DNA from: Benincasa hispida
Lineage: Eukaryota > Streptophyta > Magnoliopsida > Cucurbitales > Cucurbitaceae
DNA: 64,000 bases
Assembly: GCF_009727055.1 (NCBI RefSeq)
Contig: NC_052350.1
Coordinates: forward strand, 27,691,787-27,755,786
Direction of reading: 5' to 3'
The translations under genes and the position numbers were made by a program. The number at the start of each line of letters is the position of its first letter. Positions within the stretch are counted from its first letter, which is position 1. Under the pieces are notes generated by a model. That model was given only the letters and a program-made list of their open reading frames with translations, had not been told where the DNA came from and made no database searches. This document shows positions 21,994-34,200 of the stretch, one piece after another.

Positions 21994-23569
21994 CCACCAC
22001 AAAGTGACTCTTTAGCTCATAACACATATTCTCTTCAAAGAACAGTAGGAAGAGTGTTTAAGAGCAGATTCGGAGGAAGATCATGCGTTGATCAAGAGGT
22101 TCAAAGAGGAGAAGATGTTGTCGGATAGTGAGGTTTGGAAGTAGCATCAACTTGGGACAAGGAGTTCTCCCAGAATACTCGTAGCTTTCAACTTCAAGCG
22201 ATTTTAAAGCCACTTGAAAGCTCAGAGAGTCTAGTTTTCAAGGTAGGGCCGTCGAATAAGAAGCTCCAAGGAATCAGGCGGGAGGGTGAGGGAAAATACA
22301 GAAGGGTCGAGCTCTTAGGTAAGCTTGGGCCAGTCTTGATGATTTGAGGATTCCAACCAAACCACAAGGAGTTTTAAGCTAAGATTTTAAGGGTTCAAAA
22401 GGGAACCCAAGGAAACCAAGGAACTCCTAGAGAGAAAGGTTCCTACCCTACCAAGGTAGCGAAAGGTGAGAAGTTCCAGGGTGCGGCTAAGGTCAAGGTC
22501 CACCACAGCCATAGTTACACTTCCGGGTTTTTAGAATCGTTGATATAAACTTGGTAGTTAAACCTGAGAGTTGTATAAACATTGTACTGTTGGTAATAAA
22601 ATGAATTTAATCAAACAGTTGTTGTTTACATCTTTGGCTTAAGGTTTTATAAGAGTAAAGAGGTTCAGATGGGCAGTAGGTATCACAAAAGGGTGGTATA
22701 TGTGGTCCTTCACGCCTCCCCTCGAGCTTAGGAGGCAGGCTCGAGACGAGGTGTGGATTGAGAATGAAAACATATACTTATAATAACATGAGGTGGTCGG
22801 TTACACTTCCAACGTAAGTTCCTCCGCCCTTGTAGGAAGATGAGGACTTAAGCGGAAACTAACTACTCTGATAATTAGTGGGTCATGCAATCAGTAGGGC
22901 CAGAGTTGCATCCAACATCAACCATTAGCATAAACGTAAGATTGGACTAGAAGGGTGCAAATACATACCCTACTAGTCCCTAACATAAACTTGATATAGA
23001 ATTGGGCCTAGAGGTGTGCAACCATACATACCCTACTAACCCTAGAAGCATAACCTATACCTAATTAAAACTTGATCTTTACATCATCATGAACAAATAT
23101 AATGCATGGGGTCCCTGGTTGAGAAATGTGTTTTAAACAAGTAATGTAATATAATAGTAACATAATAATGCAACAAAAAAAAGGGTACACTACCGTAAAA
23201 AAAAACTTAAAGAGAGGGTCAGATAAACTACTTACGTTGATTGTGATCCTTTTATTCCTAATTATTGCTTATAGTTTGATCCTATAAATTGAATTATTTA
23301 TAAAGCACTAGCGTTAGGACTAATAATATGAGTAAGGTATATAACAATTTAATTTGAAAAGTATTGTAATTCTTTTCATAAATTTTAATAGAGCTAATAT
23401 ACTTATTAAGTAGTGAGATATAATTAGTTATGAGAAAAATATATTTTTCAATAGTAACCCAACATTAATAATAAGGAAAGATTGGTAAAAGAATAATATT
23501 AATTAAAATAGGTACCTTATAATTTAAAAGTTAGTTTATCACTAAATATTGTTTTTAATTAGAAACAAC

Positions 23570-24701
23570 TGTTGAATGAGAAATTTTGGACCAATCACAA
23601 GTTGTCACGTCATTTACTAAATTAATGATGAAATTCCAAATCATTAAATTTGGGCTCAATTAGAAGTTGACATATGTTCTGAATTGAAGTTGAAGACAAA
23701 TTTCGATGATGCCATGTGGTTTTATCATGACCGTTGTATAAGATAAGATTAATTTGCTCAATTTGATATTATTATTTGGGTCAAAGTCCAACTAAGCCCA
23801 AAAATAGGCTGAATTTGACCCAAATGTCAAATCAAGCCTAAATCCGATTAATTGGGCCCAAAGGCTAGACCCATGGATCAACCAAGCCCAAGTCTAACTA
23901 ATTGGGCCCAAAGGCCAAACCCATGGATCAACCAAGCCTAAGCCCACCTGTGAACTCTATAAATAGAGAAGTTCTCCTCATTTGGAGAGGTCAGCAAGTC
24001 TATACTCCAGAGAACTTATAGGAATTCTCTACAATCAGAAGACTCCCTGACTTCTGAAGTTGACCACACCTGAAGACTGAAGTCCTTCGAAGATACAAGC
24101 ATTATGAAGACTGAAGTCCTTTTAAGATACAAGCCTTCTGAAGTCTGAAGTTCTTTGAAGATACAAGCAATTCTACATTCAGAGAACCTAGAGAGAATTC
24201 ATCAACAAGTAAAAGACTCCCAAGACTCCTGAAGCTGCACTCCTAGAAGACAGAAGACCCTCTTGAAGACACAAACACTCTTCCAAGACTTCTATTTCAA
24301 GAACGTCCGGTGCTTTTCTTCTTCAAGTCAAGCACATCCACCCAACCGAGAGAGAATCAGAGGATCAAGTACTATAGATCAAACCACATCGCATCAAACC
24401 AACCTCAACCTCAACCTCAACACCAACACAAGTTTAACTCCATAAAACAAGTTTCTCCAGAAGCCTTGTGCAAACACTAATCTTCCAAGAAGATCAACAA
24501 GCCCAAAGGTCGATCACCCAAGAAGATCAACAAGCCCAAAGGCCGATCGTTCAAGAAGATCAAACAACTTATAGATTATAATTTATTTTGAAAGGATCAA
24601 AATACTATGTATTAGAGATTGTATTCACTTTCCACAAAATTAATACAAATACAAAGTTCAAGTTCCACGAAATAAATTTCTCTTGAAATCTCGTGCGAAC
24701 A
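23570..24701 (+). mobile_element. Gypsy-F 5' LTR
   Basis: Runs from TGTTGAATGAG to GTGCGAACA, followed by a PBS-like sequence, so the element is in plus orientation. A TATAAATA box is at about 23958. A threefold repeat of about 38 bp (GAAGACTGAAGTCC ... AGATACAAGC) lies at about 24069-24170, and a twofold repeat of AAGAAGATCAACAAGCCCAAA at about 24487-24545. It truncates the gypsy-1 5' LTR. No 3' LTR is found in the window. Confidence 0.85.
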
Positions 24702-24704
24702 AAT

Positions 24705-24722
24705 TGGCACGCCCAGTGGGAC
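24705..24722 (+). other. Gypsy-F primer binding site
   Basis: TGGCACGCCCAGTGGGAC begins with the TGG expected opposite a tRNA CCA end, three bases inside the LTR. I do not assign the tRNA. Confidence 0.65.
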
Positions 24723-24860
24723 CTCTCTACCTCTCATTTCTCTCTCGTCATCCGAGTCAACAATCTACAAATGACACCAAAGAAATTTGCATCCAAAGCT
24801 ACCATTGTAAGCAACATTTACATAAGCTCTTTCATCATGGAGGAAATCTGGGACTAGCTG

Positions 24861-26700
24861 ATGGAATTTCCTAAAGGCGGGATCGTCATCAGAGAAAATC
24901 CCTTGTTTGAAAACTATGCTTCTACTAATGATCTATTAGAGAAAGAATCACATTTTGATGTAGTGTCTGTCATGATAACTGACGTAACGACTGAGTCAAC
25001 CATGGTAGAGATGGAGATAAAGATAAATCTCCTGATGAAGGATGTAGAGGAGCGAGATCATGAAATCGCTGCTTTAGGAGATCAGATACAGGCTCGAGAT
25101 ACTGCTGAGTCAAGTCAATCTCCAGCTACAAAAACCAATACAAAGGAAAGACTATGTTGCAGGAAAGTCAGCCACCACAATCCACCTCTGTTGCCTCCCT
25201 GTCAGTTCAACAGCTCCAGGATATGATCACAAACTCCATAAGAGCTCAATANCACCTCTGTTGCCTCCCTGTCAGTTCAACAGCTCCAGGATATGATCAC
25301 AAACTCCATAAGAGCTCAATACGGAGGACCGTTGAAAACTTCCTTCATGTACTCCAAGCCATACACCAAGAGAATTGACAACCTGAGAATGCCAGTTGGG
25401 TATCAACCTCCAAAGTTCCAGCAGTTCGATGGAAAGGGCAATCCAAAACAACATGTTGCACACTTCATTGAAACCTGTGAAAATGCAGGAACCAGAGGAG
25501 ACCAGCTAGTCAAGTAGTTCGTCCGTACCTTGAAAGGAAATGTTTTCGATTGGTATACTAATTTGGAGCCATAAGTGATTGGCAATTGGGAACAACTAGA
25601 AAGAGAGCTCCTAAACCGCTTCTACAGTACAAGGTGCACTGTTAGCATGATGGAGCTGACGAACACCAAACAATGGAAGGGAGAGACAGTTATCAATTAC
25701 ATCAACCGATGGAGAGCTTTAAGTATGGATTGCAAAGATAGATTCACTGAATTATCTGCAGTGGAGATGTGCACTCAAGGCATGCACTGAGAGCTTCTTT
25801 ACATCTTACAAGGGATAAAACCTCGTACGTTTGAGGAGCTGACAACACGCGCTCATGATATGGAACTGAGCATCCCAACAGGGGAACTAAAGATTTCCTA
25901 GTCTCTGAAGGGAGAAAATACAAGAATGAAGTTAAGGGCACTGAAAGATTGTGGATAGTACCACAAAAGAATCTATGGTCGTTCATGTGACCCCGCTGAA
26001 ATTTTCCTCCAAAGGAAAACAAACAAAATTTGAAAGAAGGCACAATGAGGGTAGAAGCGTCGTCCAACTCTTAAAGAAAGACAAGAGAAGGTTTATCCAT
26101 TCCTTGACTCTGATGTGGCAGATATGTTGGAGCAACTACTAGAGAAGCAACTTATTTAGCAGCCGAAATGCAAGCGGCCGGAACAAGAAGGAAAAATAGA
26201 TGATTCTAACTACTGCAAGTATCATCAAGTCGTTAGTCACCCAGTTAAAAGGTGCTTCTGTTGAAGGAAAAATAGAAGATTGAGCTAAATTTGGATGAAG
26301 TAGCTTAGACAAATCACACTATAGTAGTGGCGACTTCAAGCGTTCCAACACTTTCTGTGTCCCATGCTCAAAGATAAAGCCTGATCCAGTTCAGAGCCTT
26401 TAAGCCTATAGTTTTTTGGTTCAAGCAAGAGATTCAAACAGAAAATTCCAAAAAGAAAGATGAGATCGTTGAAGATGACAACAAAAGGTGGATAGTTGTG
26501 ACTCGTCGAAAAAGAAGACAGCCAAACTCCACCCAAAAAGAGTCGTGTTCCTATCGAAGCTATAGAAGAAGGAACAAGACTCATAAAAAAAAGGCAATAA
26601 GATGACACGAAAGCCTAAGCTTGCTAAGAAAGAAGACAAGGACTTCCCTCAATTCCGACGACCGACAACTTTGGCAGAATTTCACCCAAGAAGCTTTCTT
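24861..26700 (+). pseudogene. Gypsy-F gag-like polyprotein (broken)
   Basis: Plus-strand pieces in changing frames: a leader with a coiled-coil-like segment (MVEMEIKINLLMKDVEERDH), then the capsid ([91 protein letters not shown]). A later region has DSDVADMLEQLLEKQL, DDSNYCKYHQVVSHPVKR and RWIVVTRRKRRQ. Stops at 25515 and about 25573 and several frameshifts disable it. It ends where the T LTR begins at 26707; protease and RT are absent. The wording is close to gag-like proteins I remember from melon and relatives. Confidence 0.85.
25183..25321 (+). repeat. 69-bp perfect tandem copy across a single N
   Basis: 25183-25251 and 25253-25321 are identical, separated by one N at 25252. This points to an unmerged overlap between two sequence pieces. 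Confidence 0.95.
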
Positions 26701-26706
26701 AATAAT

Positions 26707-28563
26707 TGATAACTTGTAGAAATACAAGTTATTTATACCATCTTAGTTAGAATATGCGGCAAAAAGAAGGAAAAGGTTGCGTCGAACATATAGAAATTGG
26801 CTTAGAAATGCAAAAGTTGTAAAGTGTTGGAAGCACACCCGTTAACCCCATTACGATGGCAAAAAGGGATGTCCAAGTCTTTGTTTTGCAGGAAACAGGA
26901 TACCGCATGCGACGATTGCTCGAGGATAAAAAGAGCAACGCATACGCACCGAATGCGCCGATCGATCGTGGATGAAAAGAGCAACGCATTTGCACTGCAT
27001 GCAACTATTGATCGTGAACAAAAAGATCAACGCATTTGCACCGCATGCAGCGATCGATCGTAGATGAAAAGAGCGACGCATTCACAGGGATTTCTGAAAT
27101 TGTATAGCTTTTCTGTTGTATGATCTCACAAATTGAATATGGAGTAGAGCGGACGTTTCCACCAAGCCGTGGCAGAAAAAGTAATTTTTCAGAGTGGGAC
27201 CACTGACGAAGGAGGTGCCAAGGTCTATAAATAACTACATTAATTCCAAAGAAAAGAGGGTGGTCTGAAGAGACATTGATAGAGGATTAGCGGTAGGCTG
27301 GTCTGAAGAGACATTTAGCGAAAATCCGGGAGAAAGACGAGACAAGTCCAAAAGGGAAGTCTCAGGAGTCAGAAATTCATTCACAATCCCGAAGAGAAGC
27401 TCTATGCAAAGATCATTTCTACCTGGGAAACTATCCTGAGAAGGAAGTTTTCCACCTCATTCCTCCTATACGCCAGTAAGCAAATTAACTTCGTCTGAGA
27501 TCCATGTTAAGACATTGACACGCTGTCCTTATTTGTTACTTTCAGTTCATCCATTGTGATTCATTTTTAATCTTTCATTCATCCATCTGTAACAAATGCT
27601 TTATCGTTATCTTTTAATATCATTATCATATTAATCGTCATCTCTCTGTTCACCACCATACATTCATCTTCCGTTTCTCTTACCATGTGTAACTAATCCA
27701 CTAGGGTAAGGGGGAAGGATTAAGCGAGTAAGTTAATCCATGTTGAAGAAGTTAGCTAAGTTTAGTTAACGCATGCTCAACGGCATCTTCACCTGTGAGA
27801 GCAAAAGTGAAAATGTTAATCCACCTCTCGAAAGAAGGTTGATAGAATGCGTTAACTAAAGTAAGAACTATTTTCAGAGATGGAAACAATCTTGCATTCG
27901 CAACATTCATCCCTGATTCACCATAGAGATATGGGAACGCGGCCGATCACTGAGAGGTATAAACCAGGGAAAGCGAAACCTTAGTTGCATCCTCAATAGG
28001 ATTGACGAACTTGCGATGTCCTTTCCCACAACCCATTCTCTTTCTGCTACATTTCACAAGACTTGCCATCGTATTTCACCAGATACTTGCACAGCTTCAC
28101 AATTATTCATTCATTTGTTTATTTATTTGTTTGTCACCGCATTTTATTTTGTTGTCGCATTTCATTTATTTACTTGTCACCGCATTTTACTTTTCCAATA
28201 CAATTCATTATTATTTTGTTTTAGTCGCATATATCACATTAATACCACATTGATCATCGCAATCCCCGTGTTCAACCTCAGATCACTCTGAGAAACTTGC
28301 GATGGAATTATACTTGGTTCCAACGTAAGAAAACTTGTGACACGCACGTACTACATGAACGCATACTACAAATGCATATCAGTAGCATCGCATACATTAT
28401 TTTAGAACGTAGTATAGCATTTATATCGAGAAGCGTGATAATCAACGCATATCATAATCATCATCATACACATCATCATCCATCACATCATTCCATTCGA
28501 TCTTTGTAGCGGCATTGCATTGCATTACGTTCCGTCCGCCGCAATTTCAAAATCCATTCAACA
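26707..28563 (+). mobile_element. Family T LTR, copy T1 (plus strand)
   Basis: Runs from TGATAACTTGTAGAAATAC to CCATTCAACA and is followed by a PBS-like TGGCGTCGTTGCCAGGGA. The start matches the minus-strand start of the LTR ending at 51330 and, less closely, the solo LTR at 42426. A block at 27745-27870 is the reverse complement of 46490-46620. It is inserted in gypsy-F. Only about 70 bp of interior remain before ordinary AT-rich DNA, so the element is truncated. Confidence 0.8.
26914..27090 (+). repeat. 46-bp tandem repeat in T1 LTR
   Basis: About four units starting near 26914, 26964, 27010 and 27056, each with GATCGTGGATGAAAAGAGC and an ACGCATTTGCACCGCATGC-like part. The last unit is partial. 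Related text occurs in opposite orientation at about 47290-47520 and 50930-51150. Confidence 0.85.
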
Positions 28564-28570
28564 AGTTTTT

Positions 28571-28588
28571 TGGCGTCGTTGCCAGGGA
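28571..28588 (+). other. T1 primer binding site
   Basis: TGGCGTCGTTGCCAGGGA, the G/C-rich PBS-type sequence seen just inside 5' LTRs of Athila/Tat-like gypsy elements. The related minus-strand site is at 49627-49644. Confidence 0.7.
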
Positions 28589-28639
28589 TTGGCAATTTTA
28601 GTGCTGAATATTTTTGTGATATTTTACAGGATTGACAAT

Positions 28640-29890
28640 TCATTCATTGTACTAAAAAAAGATTCAAACCAATGTAAGAAATTGAGAGAAAATAGGCTTA
28701 ATTTAAAAAAATAAAAACAAAAACAAAAAACAATGTTTACTAAATAGGACCTAATTTATTCAAATATTAATTATTTACTTAGTGACATTCTTTTTCTAAA
28801 ATTTATAATACGATTATGAAATTTCTATTATGTTTATTTTAATGACTCAATTATTTGTATAGTAATTGTATGGTTGAAGTTGAAAAATATAATTTAAATC
28901 ATATTCTCAATTTATGTGAGCAATTCAAATTTCTCATCTCATCGTGTTGTTGGCTTAATAATAACAGTAATGTTTCATTATTTAAATTCAATTTGATATT
29001 TATATAAAAATAGTTTCCATTTGAGTGGGAATAAATGGCTTTTCATCCTAGATTTTGAATATAATTTCCACTTAATTCCTAAAATCTAAAGATTACATTC
29101 TTATCATTGAGTTTTAAGTTTAATTACCATTTGTGTCATAGATTTAAAAAATGCTACATTTTTAATTCGATTTTGAATTTAATTTTCCTTTGATTTTTAA
29201 GTTTCAATATTTTATACTTGTACATAGGTTTCTGTTGATGATTACTTTTGATTTTTGACATTGATTTTTAATTAATTAATTTAAAATAATCATGTGAAAT
29301 CTTTTTAATTAATTTTGAGAGCACAAAAAATTAGTGAAAATTTAATTTGATTATCCTTAATAATTAGTAGAACTTAGCATCAAGAATCAAGAAAGTTAAT
29401 ATTTAGGAGAAAATTAAGGATACAAATGTAAATTTAAGCTAAAAATATGGAGTTTTAAAACTTAAAAAACTATTTGCTAAATATATATAAAACTTAATCA
29501 AAATAAAAAATAGAACTCAAAGCTAACATTTCCAAGATTTTTTTTTAAATAATGTTATTTTAATAATTATTAATAAAAATAGGGTTGGGTGAAAAAATTG
29601 ACAAAAATATAGTAGTGAAATCGTGGATCAAGTACACGAGTTAGTGGTCCCAAATCCCTACCCCACGACTTCTCCCTCACTTATTTCTCCATCTCTTCTA
29701 CCTTCCTTTTTGTCTCTCTCTCCCAGCCAGTCATCCGCCTTTTTCAACTATCTGTCATTCGCTCACGTCCACCATTCGTCGTGCCTTCCATCGTGCGTCA
29801 TTCTCACTGCCGCCACCGACCATAGGTAACCTCTTTTTTTTTTTTTATGTACGGACCGTGATATTATGTATAACTTGATGAATTATTTGG
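28640..29890. other. AT-rich intergenic DNA
   Basis: Very AT-rich with no coding signal. A C/T-rich patch at 29660-29830 (a pyrimidine-rich, 5'-UTR-like run ending in ATAGGTAACC) contains a 68-codon open frame of low complexity that I do not consider a gene. Confidence 0.6.
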
Positions 29891-29929
29891 AAACGATAAA
29901 AGTGCAGAGTATGATCTTGAGTTGATACC

Positions 29930-30235
29930 GTCAGAGATGTTCACCCAAATAAACCGAGACATTACTAATTCAACCTGTAAACGAGGGTCGACATTAGAGG
30001 AAAAGATGCGTAGATAATTTTAGTTTAATACAAGAGTACTCGTATTTGTGGGGTGGTGCCTACATGACTTTATGGAGAACTATGTCAGGCTACTAATGCA
30101 CAAACTTTGGAAATAGCGAGACCATTGATACTGCTACAAGTATGGCCTTATGAAAGATTTAACATTATAGCACCACAAATCCAGTTACAGGCCCCAGATC
30201 AATGGCCCCTACTATTTCCAAAGTTTGTGTATTAG
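29930..30235 (+). pseudogene. Plant mobile domain (PMD/MAIN-like) fragment
   Basis: Plus-strand frames give EYSYLWGGAYMTLWRTMSG (about 30035-30095) and, after a frameshift, RPLILLQVWPYERFNIIAPQ (30119-30178) followed by QLQAPDQWPLLFPKFVY. The WGG and L-L-Q-x-W-x-(Y/W)-E-R-F blocks are characteristic of the plant mobile domain, found in MAIN-like proteins and in several plant transposable elements. Stops and frameshifts show it is a relic. Its 3' end overlaps the right arm of an inverted repeat. Confidence 0.6.
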
Positions 30236-30265
30236 TAGCCTAACATAGTTCTTCATAAAGTCATG
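30063..30265. repeat. Inverted repeat, 54-bp arms, 95-bp loop
   Basis: 30063-30116 (CATGACTTTATGGAGAAC...GGAAATAG) and 30212-30265 are reverse complements with about three mismatches. The arms contain part of the PMD coding relic, so transcription would give a strong hairpin. Confidence 0.9.
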
Positions 30266-30269
30266 CAAG

Positions 30270-31150
30270 ACAGTCACCACCATAAATCCAGTCCACTCAG
30301 TGCCATTTATTATTTTATTTATATATTTATTACGTTATCATTTTATGTAATAAAATAAATTAATTGTGTAGCTCAACTAACATAATGTTCATACTACCTC
30401 TGAACAGGCGTGCACGTCATAATCCTTGTGCACAAGGATCAGATGGCTATTTTTCCTGGTACTATTATCTTACATTTTATTCAGCAGATGACTCAATGTT
30501 GCTGGCAGTGATTGAAGACATATTCATCATAAACGACAACGACAATAAGACGAAGTTGATCTAGAGACACAAAGACAACCACCATGTAAAAAATTGAGTG
30601 ACTTGTAATTCAAACTTTTAGTTTCATGTGAATTTCTATTTTAAAATTTAAGAACTAATGAAATTACATTTTATCATGAGACACTAAATCTAAATGAGTA
30701 TGATATAAAAGATCAAAATCAAAACAAGTAAGGAAGCACATTGTTAGTTAAAAAAAAAAATCATGGAAAAAATAAAAGAAAACTAAAATCATGAACCCCG
30801 TCCACGAGTTTGGTTTTTTGATCAAGTTCACATGACTGACATGACAGCCATACTTGATTAAATGGTAATACGGATACACGATTTTCCTACCCACTTAAAA
30901 CTACCTCTATTTTTATCAATACTTTTTCATTCAATCCTACTTTTGATATTTCTTTTTTATGTACCTTATTTTTCTCGTTACTTTTCAAAATCACGTTAGG
31001 GTTGAACTGAACCTATTTTCAACCATAAATAGAATCAAGGTAAGATATGTTTTCCTATTTATTTTTACCGATAAGGGTCAGCGCAGGCGTACTCCCTAGC
31101 GAAGGAGGCATACCCTTTACGTAATTTCACGTACTGAATTCCTCACAACT
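30270..31150. other. Intergenic DNA upstream of the host gene
   Basis: AT-rich, no coding signal recognised. The region directly before 31150 should hold the promoter of the gene at 31279. Confidence 0.5.
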
Positions 31151-31154
31151 AAAA

Positions 31155-31165
31155 TTTAGGGTTTA
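31155..31165 (+). promoter_or_regulatory. Telo-box-like motif upstream of host gene
   Basis: TTTAGGGTTTA, the reverse complement of the AAACCCTAA telo-box common in promoters of plant housekeeping and RNA-processing genes. It is about 115 bp before the start codon. Confidence 0.35.
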
Positions 31166-31278
31166 TGAATGTACACCTCTCTTTCTTCAACGATTTATCA
31201 GCGTTCAGACTTCGGACCGACCAATTTCGTCGCTGCTCATCGTAGCAGGCAGAAGAATTAGGCAAACAAGGCGAAACG

Positions 31279-34200
31279 ATGGGTTCCAGGGATAAAGACT
31301 CTACGACTCACCACCAGCCATTATTGAGCAGCCTTGTTGTCCGGGCTTCGAATAGTGACGGAGGTGGTGGCGGAGTCGGTGGAACCAGTGGCGGCCGCGT
31401 TGGTCGTGGAAGTGATTACGAGGCCGGTGAGATTACCCGTGACCCTCCACAATATTCTCGATTGGATCGATATTCAGATGATTTGGGTTCGTTATTATTC
31501 TACCGTACACCTTTGTTTTTGCTCGGTTTTCGTGTTATTGTTGAATGAATAGTTTCTCTGCTTAGATATATATATTTTTGTTCTGGAAAACTTACCACCG
31601 CGTTGAAATTAATCGTTAGCGACCTTGGGTTGGATTAGTATGTATTTCTTTTGGTGGGAAACTTATTTTCAATGATAACGTAAATTACAATTTACAATAT
31701 TGGAAGGAAAGCCAACCTGAGATGATGGTGATTACAAAAAGTTCATCCAAGAAGCTAAAAGACGACTAAAAGTATAATTGTTAAAGGGCGAGTGACTTTT
31801 ATACCAAGATAATGTAGTCAGTGACTAAAATTGATTTAACTAGCTATCTTAAAACCCTACCTTTTGCAGTTAGAGGTCCTCTCGTGTTCCTTTCTAGCCA
31901 GAAAAAGACTGCTCCATTGATACTTAGCCATACAACCTCCCTTGCTTTTTAAAAGGATGGTCGCTGGCTGAGCTCGATAGCGTGGGCTTGTTACCTCTTG
32001 CAGAGGGGGCACACTAAAAGGATGGTCGCTGAGTATTGATGCCTTAGATTGAATTTATATGATATACCAATGTGATTTCTTAGAAGTTGATGTAAAGATA
32101 CTAGATACATATATGTGTATATATTTTGTAAATTCTGTCACGACATTTTTTGCAATTTCCTTTCCATTAGGCTCCTTGTCTCAAAATTATAGTCGACCCT
32201 GTAAATTTTGTCTCAGCTAATTTATCCCAGTTTGCAAGTTCTAAATTGTGCGGGTACAATTTAGTTAGCCGAAGTATGCTTTAGTTTCATGGGAGCGCTT
32301 CAATGTGTTTCTAAAACAAATGACTCTCACTCTCTCGTTCAGGATGGATCGTTGAAGAAATCTCAATAGTAGCACTCCCTAGGTCCTTTGCACTTTATAC
32401 TCTTGGTCTTTTCTCATGAATGCCCATATGGATGCTCATATTCTTAGTTGGACTCTATCGTAGAACTTTGCCAAGATAATTGCAGTATAACTCTCATCTG
32501 TATTATTATTCTCCCTGATCCTTCTTGCTGCCTTATCGTAATTGAAAGGTTCTGCAGGGAACCTGTGGTGCACCTTTGATTTGAATTCATTGGTAGACAA
32601 ATATCCGTCAACCATTGATAAGAGGATGATATTTTGGTGCCTTTCATCTAGAACAGTGCTACCTTATATTTTTTTTTTCTGCAAAATGGTAGATTATTGT
32701 AATTGATGCATTTCACAGTTAATCCCAACCAATTTGTAATAATGTTTGGTGAGTTCAACAATCATGCATTATGCATACTCTGCCCAGAGAGACCAACAAT
32801 CATGCATTATGCATACTCTGCCCAGAGAGACACTACCGAATGTCCATTAAACGAGAAGCAACATTTGTCATTTTCCTTATTCTTCTTTTTCGTCTTCCTT
32901 TTGTTTTGTTTTTCTTTGTTTTTTTGGCTGGGAGAGGATGTATTAGTTATATGCAGATCACACTTGAGTGCTTTTCTTAAATCTCTAGCAAATGTTTTTG
33001 TGATTTTAAATTACTTGTGCAAACTTAGATTATTTCGTTTTAAAATATCAACTTGTGCATGTAATTTGACGTTTTCTTATGGTCCATCAAATTTTAGGTT
33101 AGAATGCATTGATGGCTAGGGGGTTTTGCACAGCCGTTTTTGGTTGTCACTTTGATCTTATAGAAAATGTTATGATATTCTGGCGACAAATGAATTCCAT
33201 AACCCCCTTGTTTCTTTTTATTTTTTTATTTTTTATTCTCATTTTCTTCTGTATGTCGAAAATCTCGATCTACTTCCACATGCCTAACTTTTGTTCTGGG
33301 AATAAAATTTTCTATTCTCTTACAGCTCTGTGTTGCCGCCTGCAAGAAATTAAATCTTGAGGAGGGCATTGGGTAAATGCAGTCTCAGATCATGATCTTG
33401 GGAATTGCTCTTTTTTCCATGTAAAGACAATATAATTTTGGGGTTATAATTTGTGCAAGGAATTTGGGTTGCTGAGTGGAGAGCTATCGTATCTATCGTT
33501 GTCATTTTGGGATGTTATGGTGTTGGGCTTGGTTGGAGTAAGATGTGTTATAATACCAATCATAATCAAATCATGGTGAGGTGAGGGTTTTCTCTTATGA
33601 AATTGAAGGTGATCAAATAACAAGTCATAGAAGTGTTGTTGCCCTGCCTTGTTGAGACTATTGGTATGATCTCTAAATGAACTTAAAGGTGCTTGACTTT
33701 GGATCTCCAAGAAATGAACTTAAAAGTGGGATTTTTCATTGTCTAGATTTCCATCCAAGGGGTAAGATTACCAATCATAACTGAATCATGGTGTGGTGAG
33801 GGTTTTCTTTTATGAAATTGGAGGTGATAAAATTACAAGTTGTAGAAGTGTTGCTGTCCTGCCTTGTTGAGACTATTGGTAAATGAACTTAAAGGTGCTT
33901 GACCTTGGCTTTCTGCAAGAAACGAACGTAAAGTTGGGAATTTTCATTGTCTAGATTTTCATCCAAGGGGTAATATTATTCTCATGGAACAGACTTTGAT
34001 TGGGTTGTATTGGTTGGTTAAGGGTCATCTGGATTATGTGTAGCAATTTCTTGATCTATTTTTTCAGGTTCATTAAGGGGGTTGATTTGCGGGAAAGTAT
34101 GGGATCTCCACATTTTATTTGTACCTCATCCTGCAAATTAGGTGTTGTTTCAATTTAATATATTGTATATGGTAGTGTGAATTGGTATAGCAATGACAGC

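Larger units (their letters stand above)
20585..22756. mobile_element. Solo LTR of family LTR-2, copy 2 (intron-less form)
   Basis: Starts TGTGAAACCCAAATTTC and is collinear with copy 1 through the ACGAT array, TATA box (21986) and downstream leader. It lacks both GT-AG segments present in copy 1 (junctions 22391/22392 and 22455/22456). The end is worn (GAGGTGTGG rather than GTGTGACA); flanks GACTG (20580-20584) and GATTG (about 22756-22760) may be a mutated target duplication. Confidence 0.75.
20190..23569 (-). mobile_element. Gypsy-1 5' LTR, interrupted and truncated
   Basis: Begins TGTAACGACCAGACCC, matching 2418 onward. It is interrupted by LTR-2 copy 2 (about 20585-22756), continues from about 22757 with text that matches 2985-3640, and stops at 23569 where the gypsy-F LTR begins. 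The equivalent of 3641-4582 is missing on this side. Confidence 0.85.

Noticed and set aside
28002..28291. T/C-rich open frames of 83-91 codons with hydrophobic runs
   Set aside because: Low-complexity pyrimidine-rich LTR T1 sequence translated by chance; hydrophobicity follows from T-rich codons.
29623..29829. 68-codon Ser/Pro/Leu-rich frame
   Set aside because: Pyrimidine-rich, low complexity, no downstream exon recognised; may be UTR-like DNA of a decayed gene.
31900..32020. GGTCGCTGGCTGAGCTCGATAGC as a possible tRNA
   Set aside because: No cloverleaf, no anticodon stem or TPsiC arm can be drawn; it is a short local repeat.
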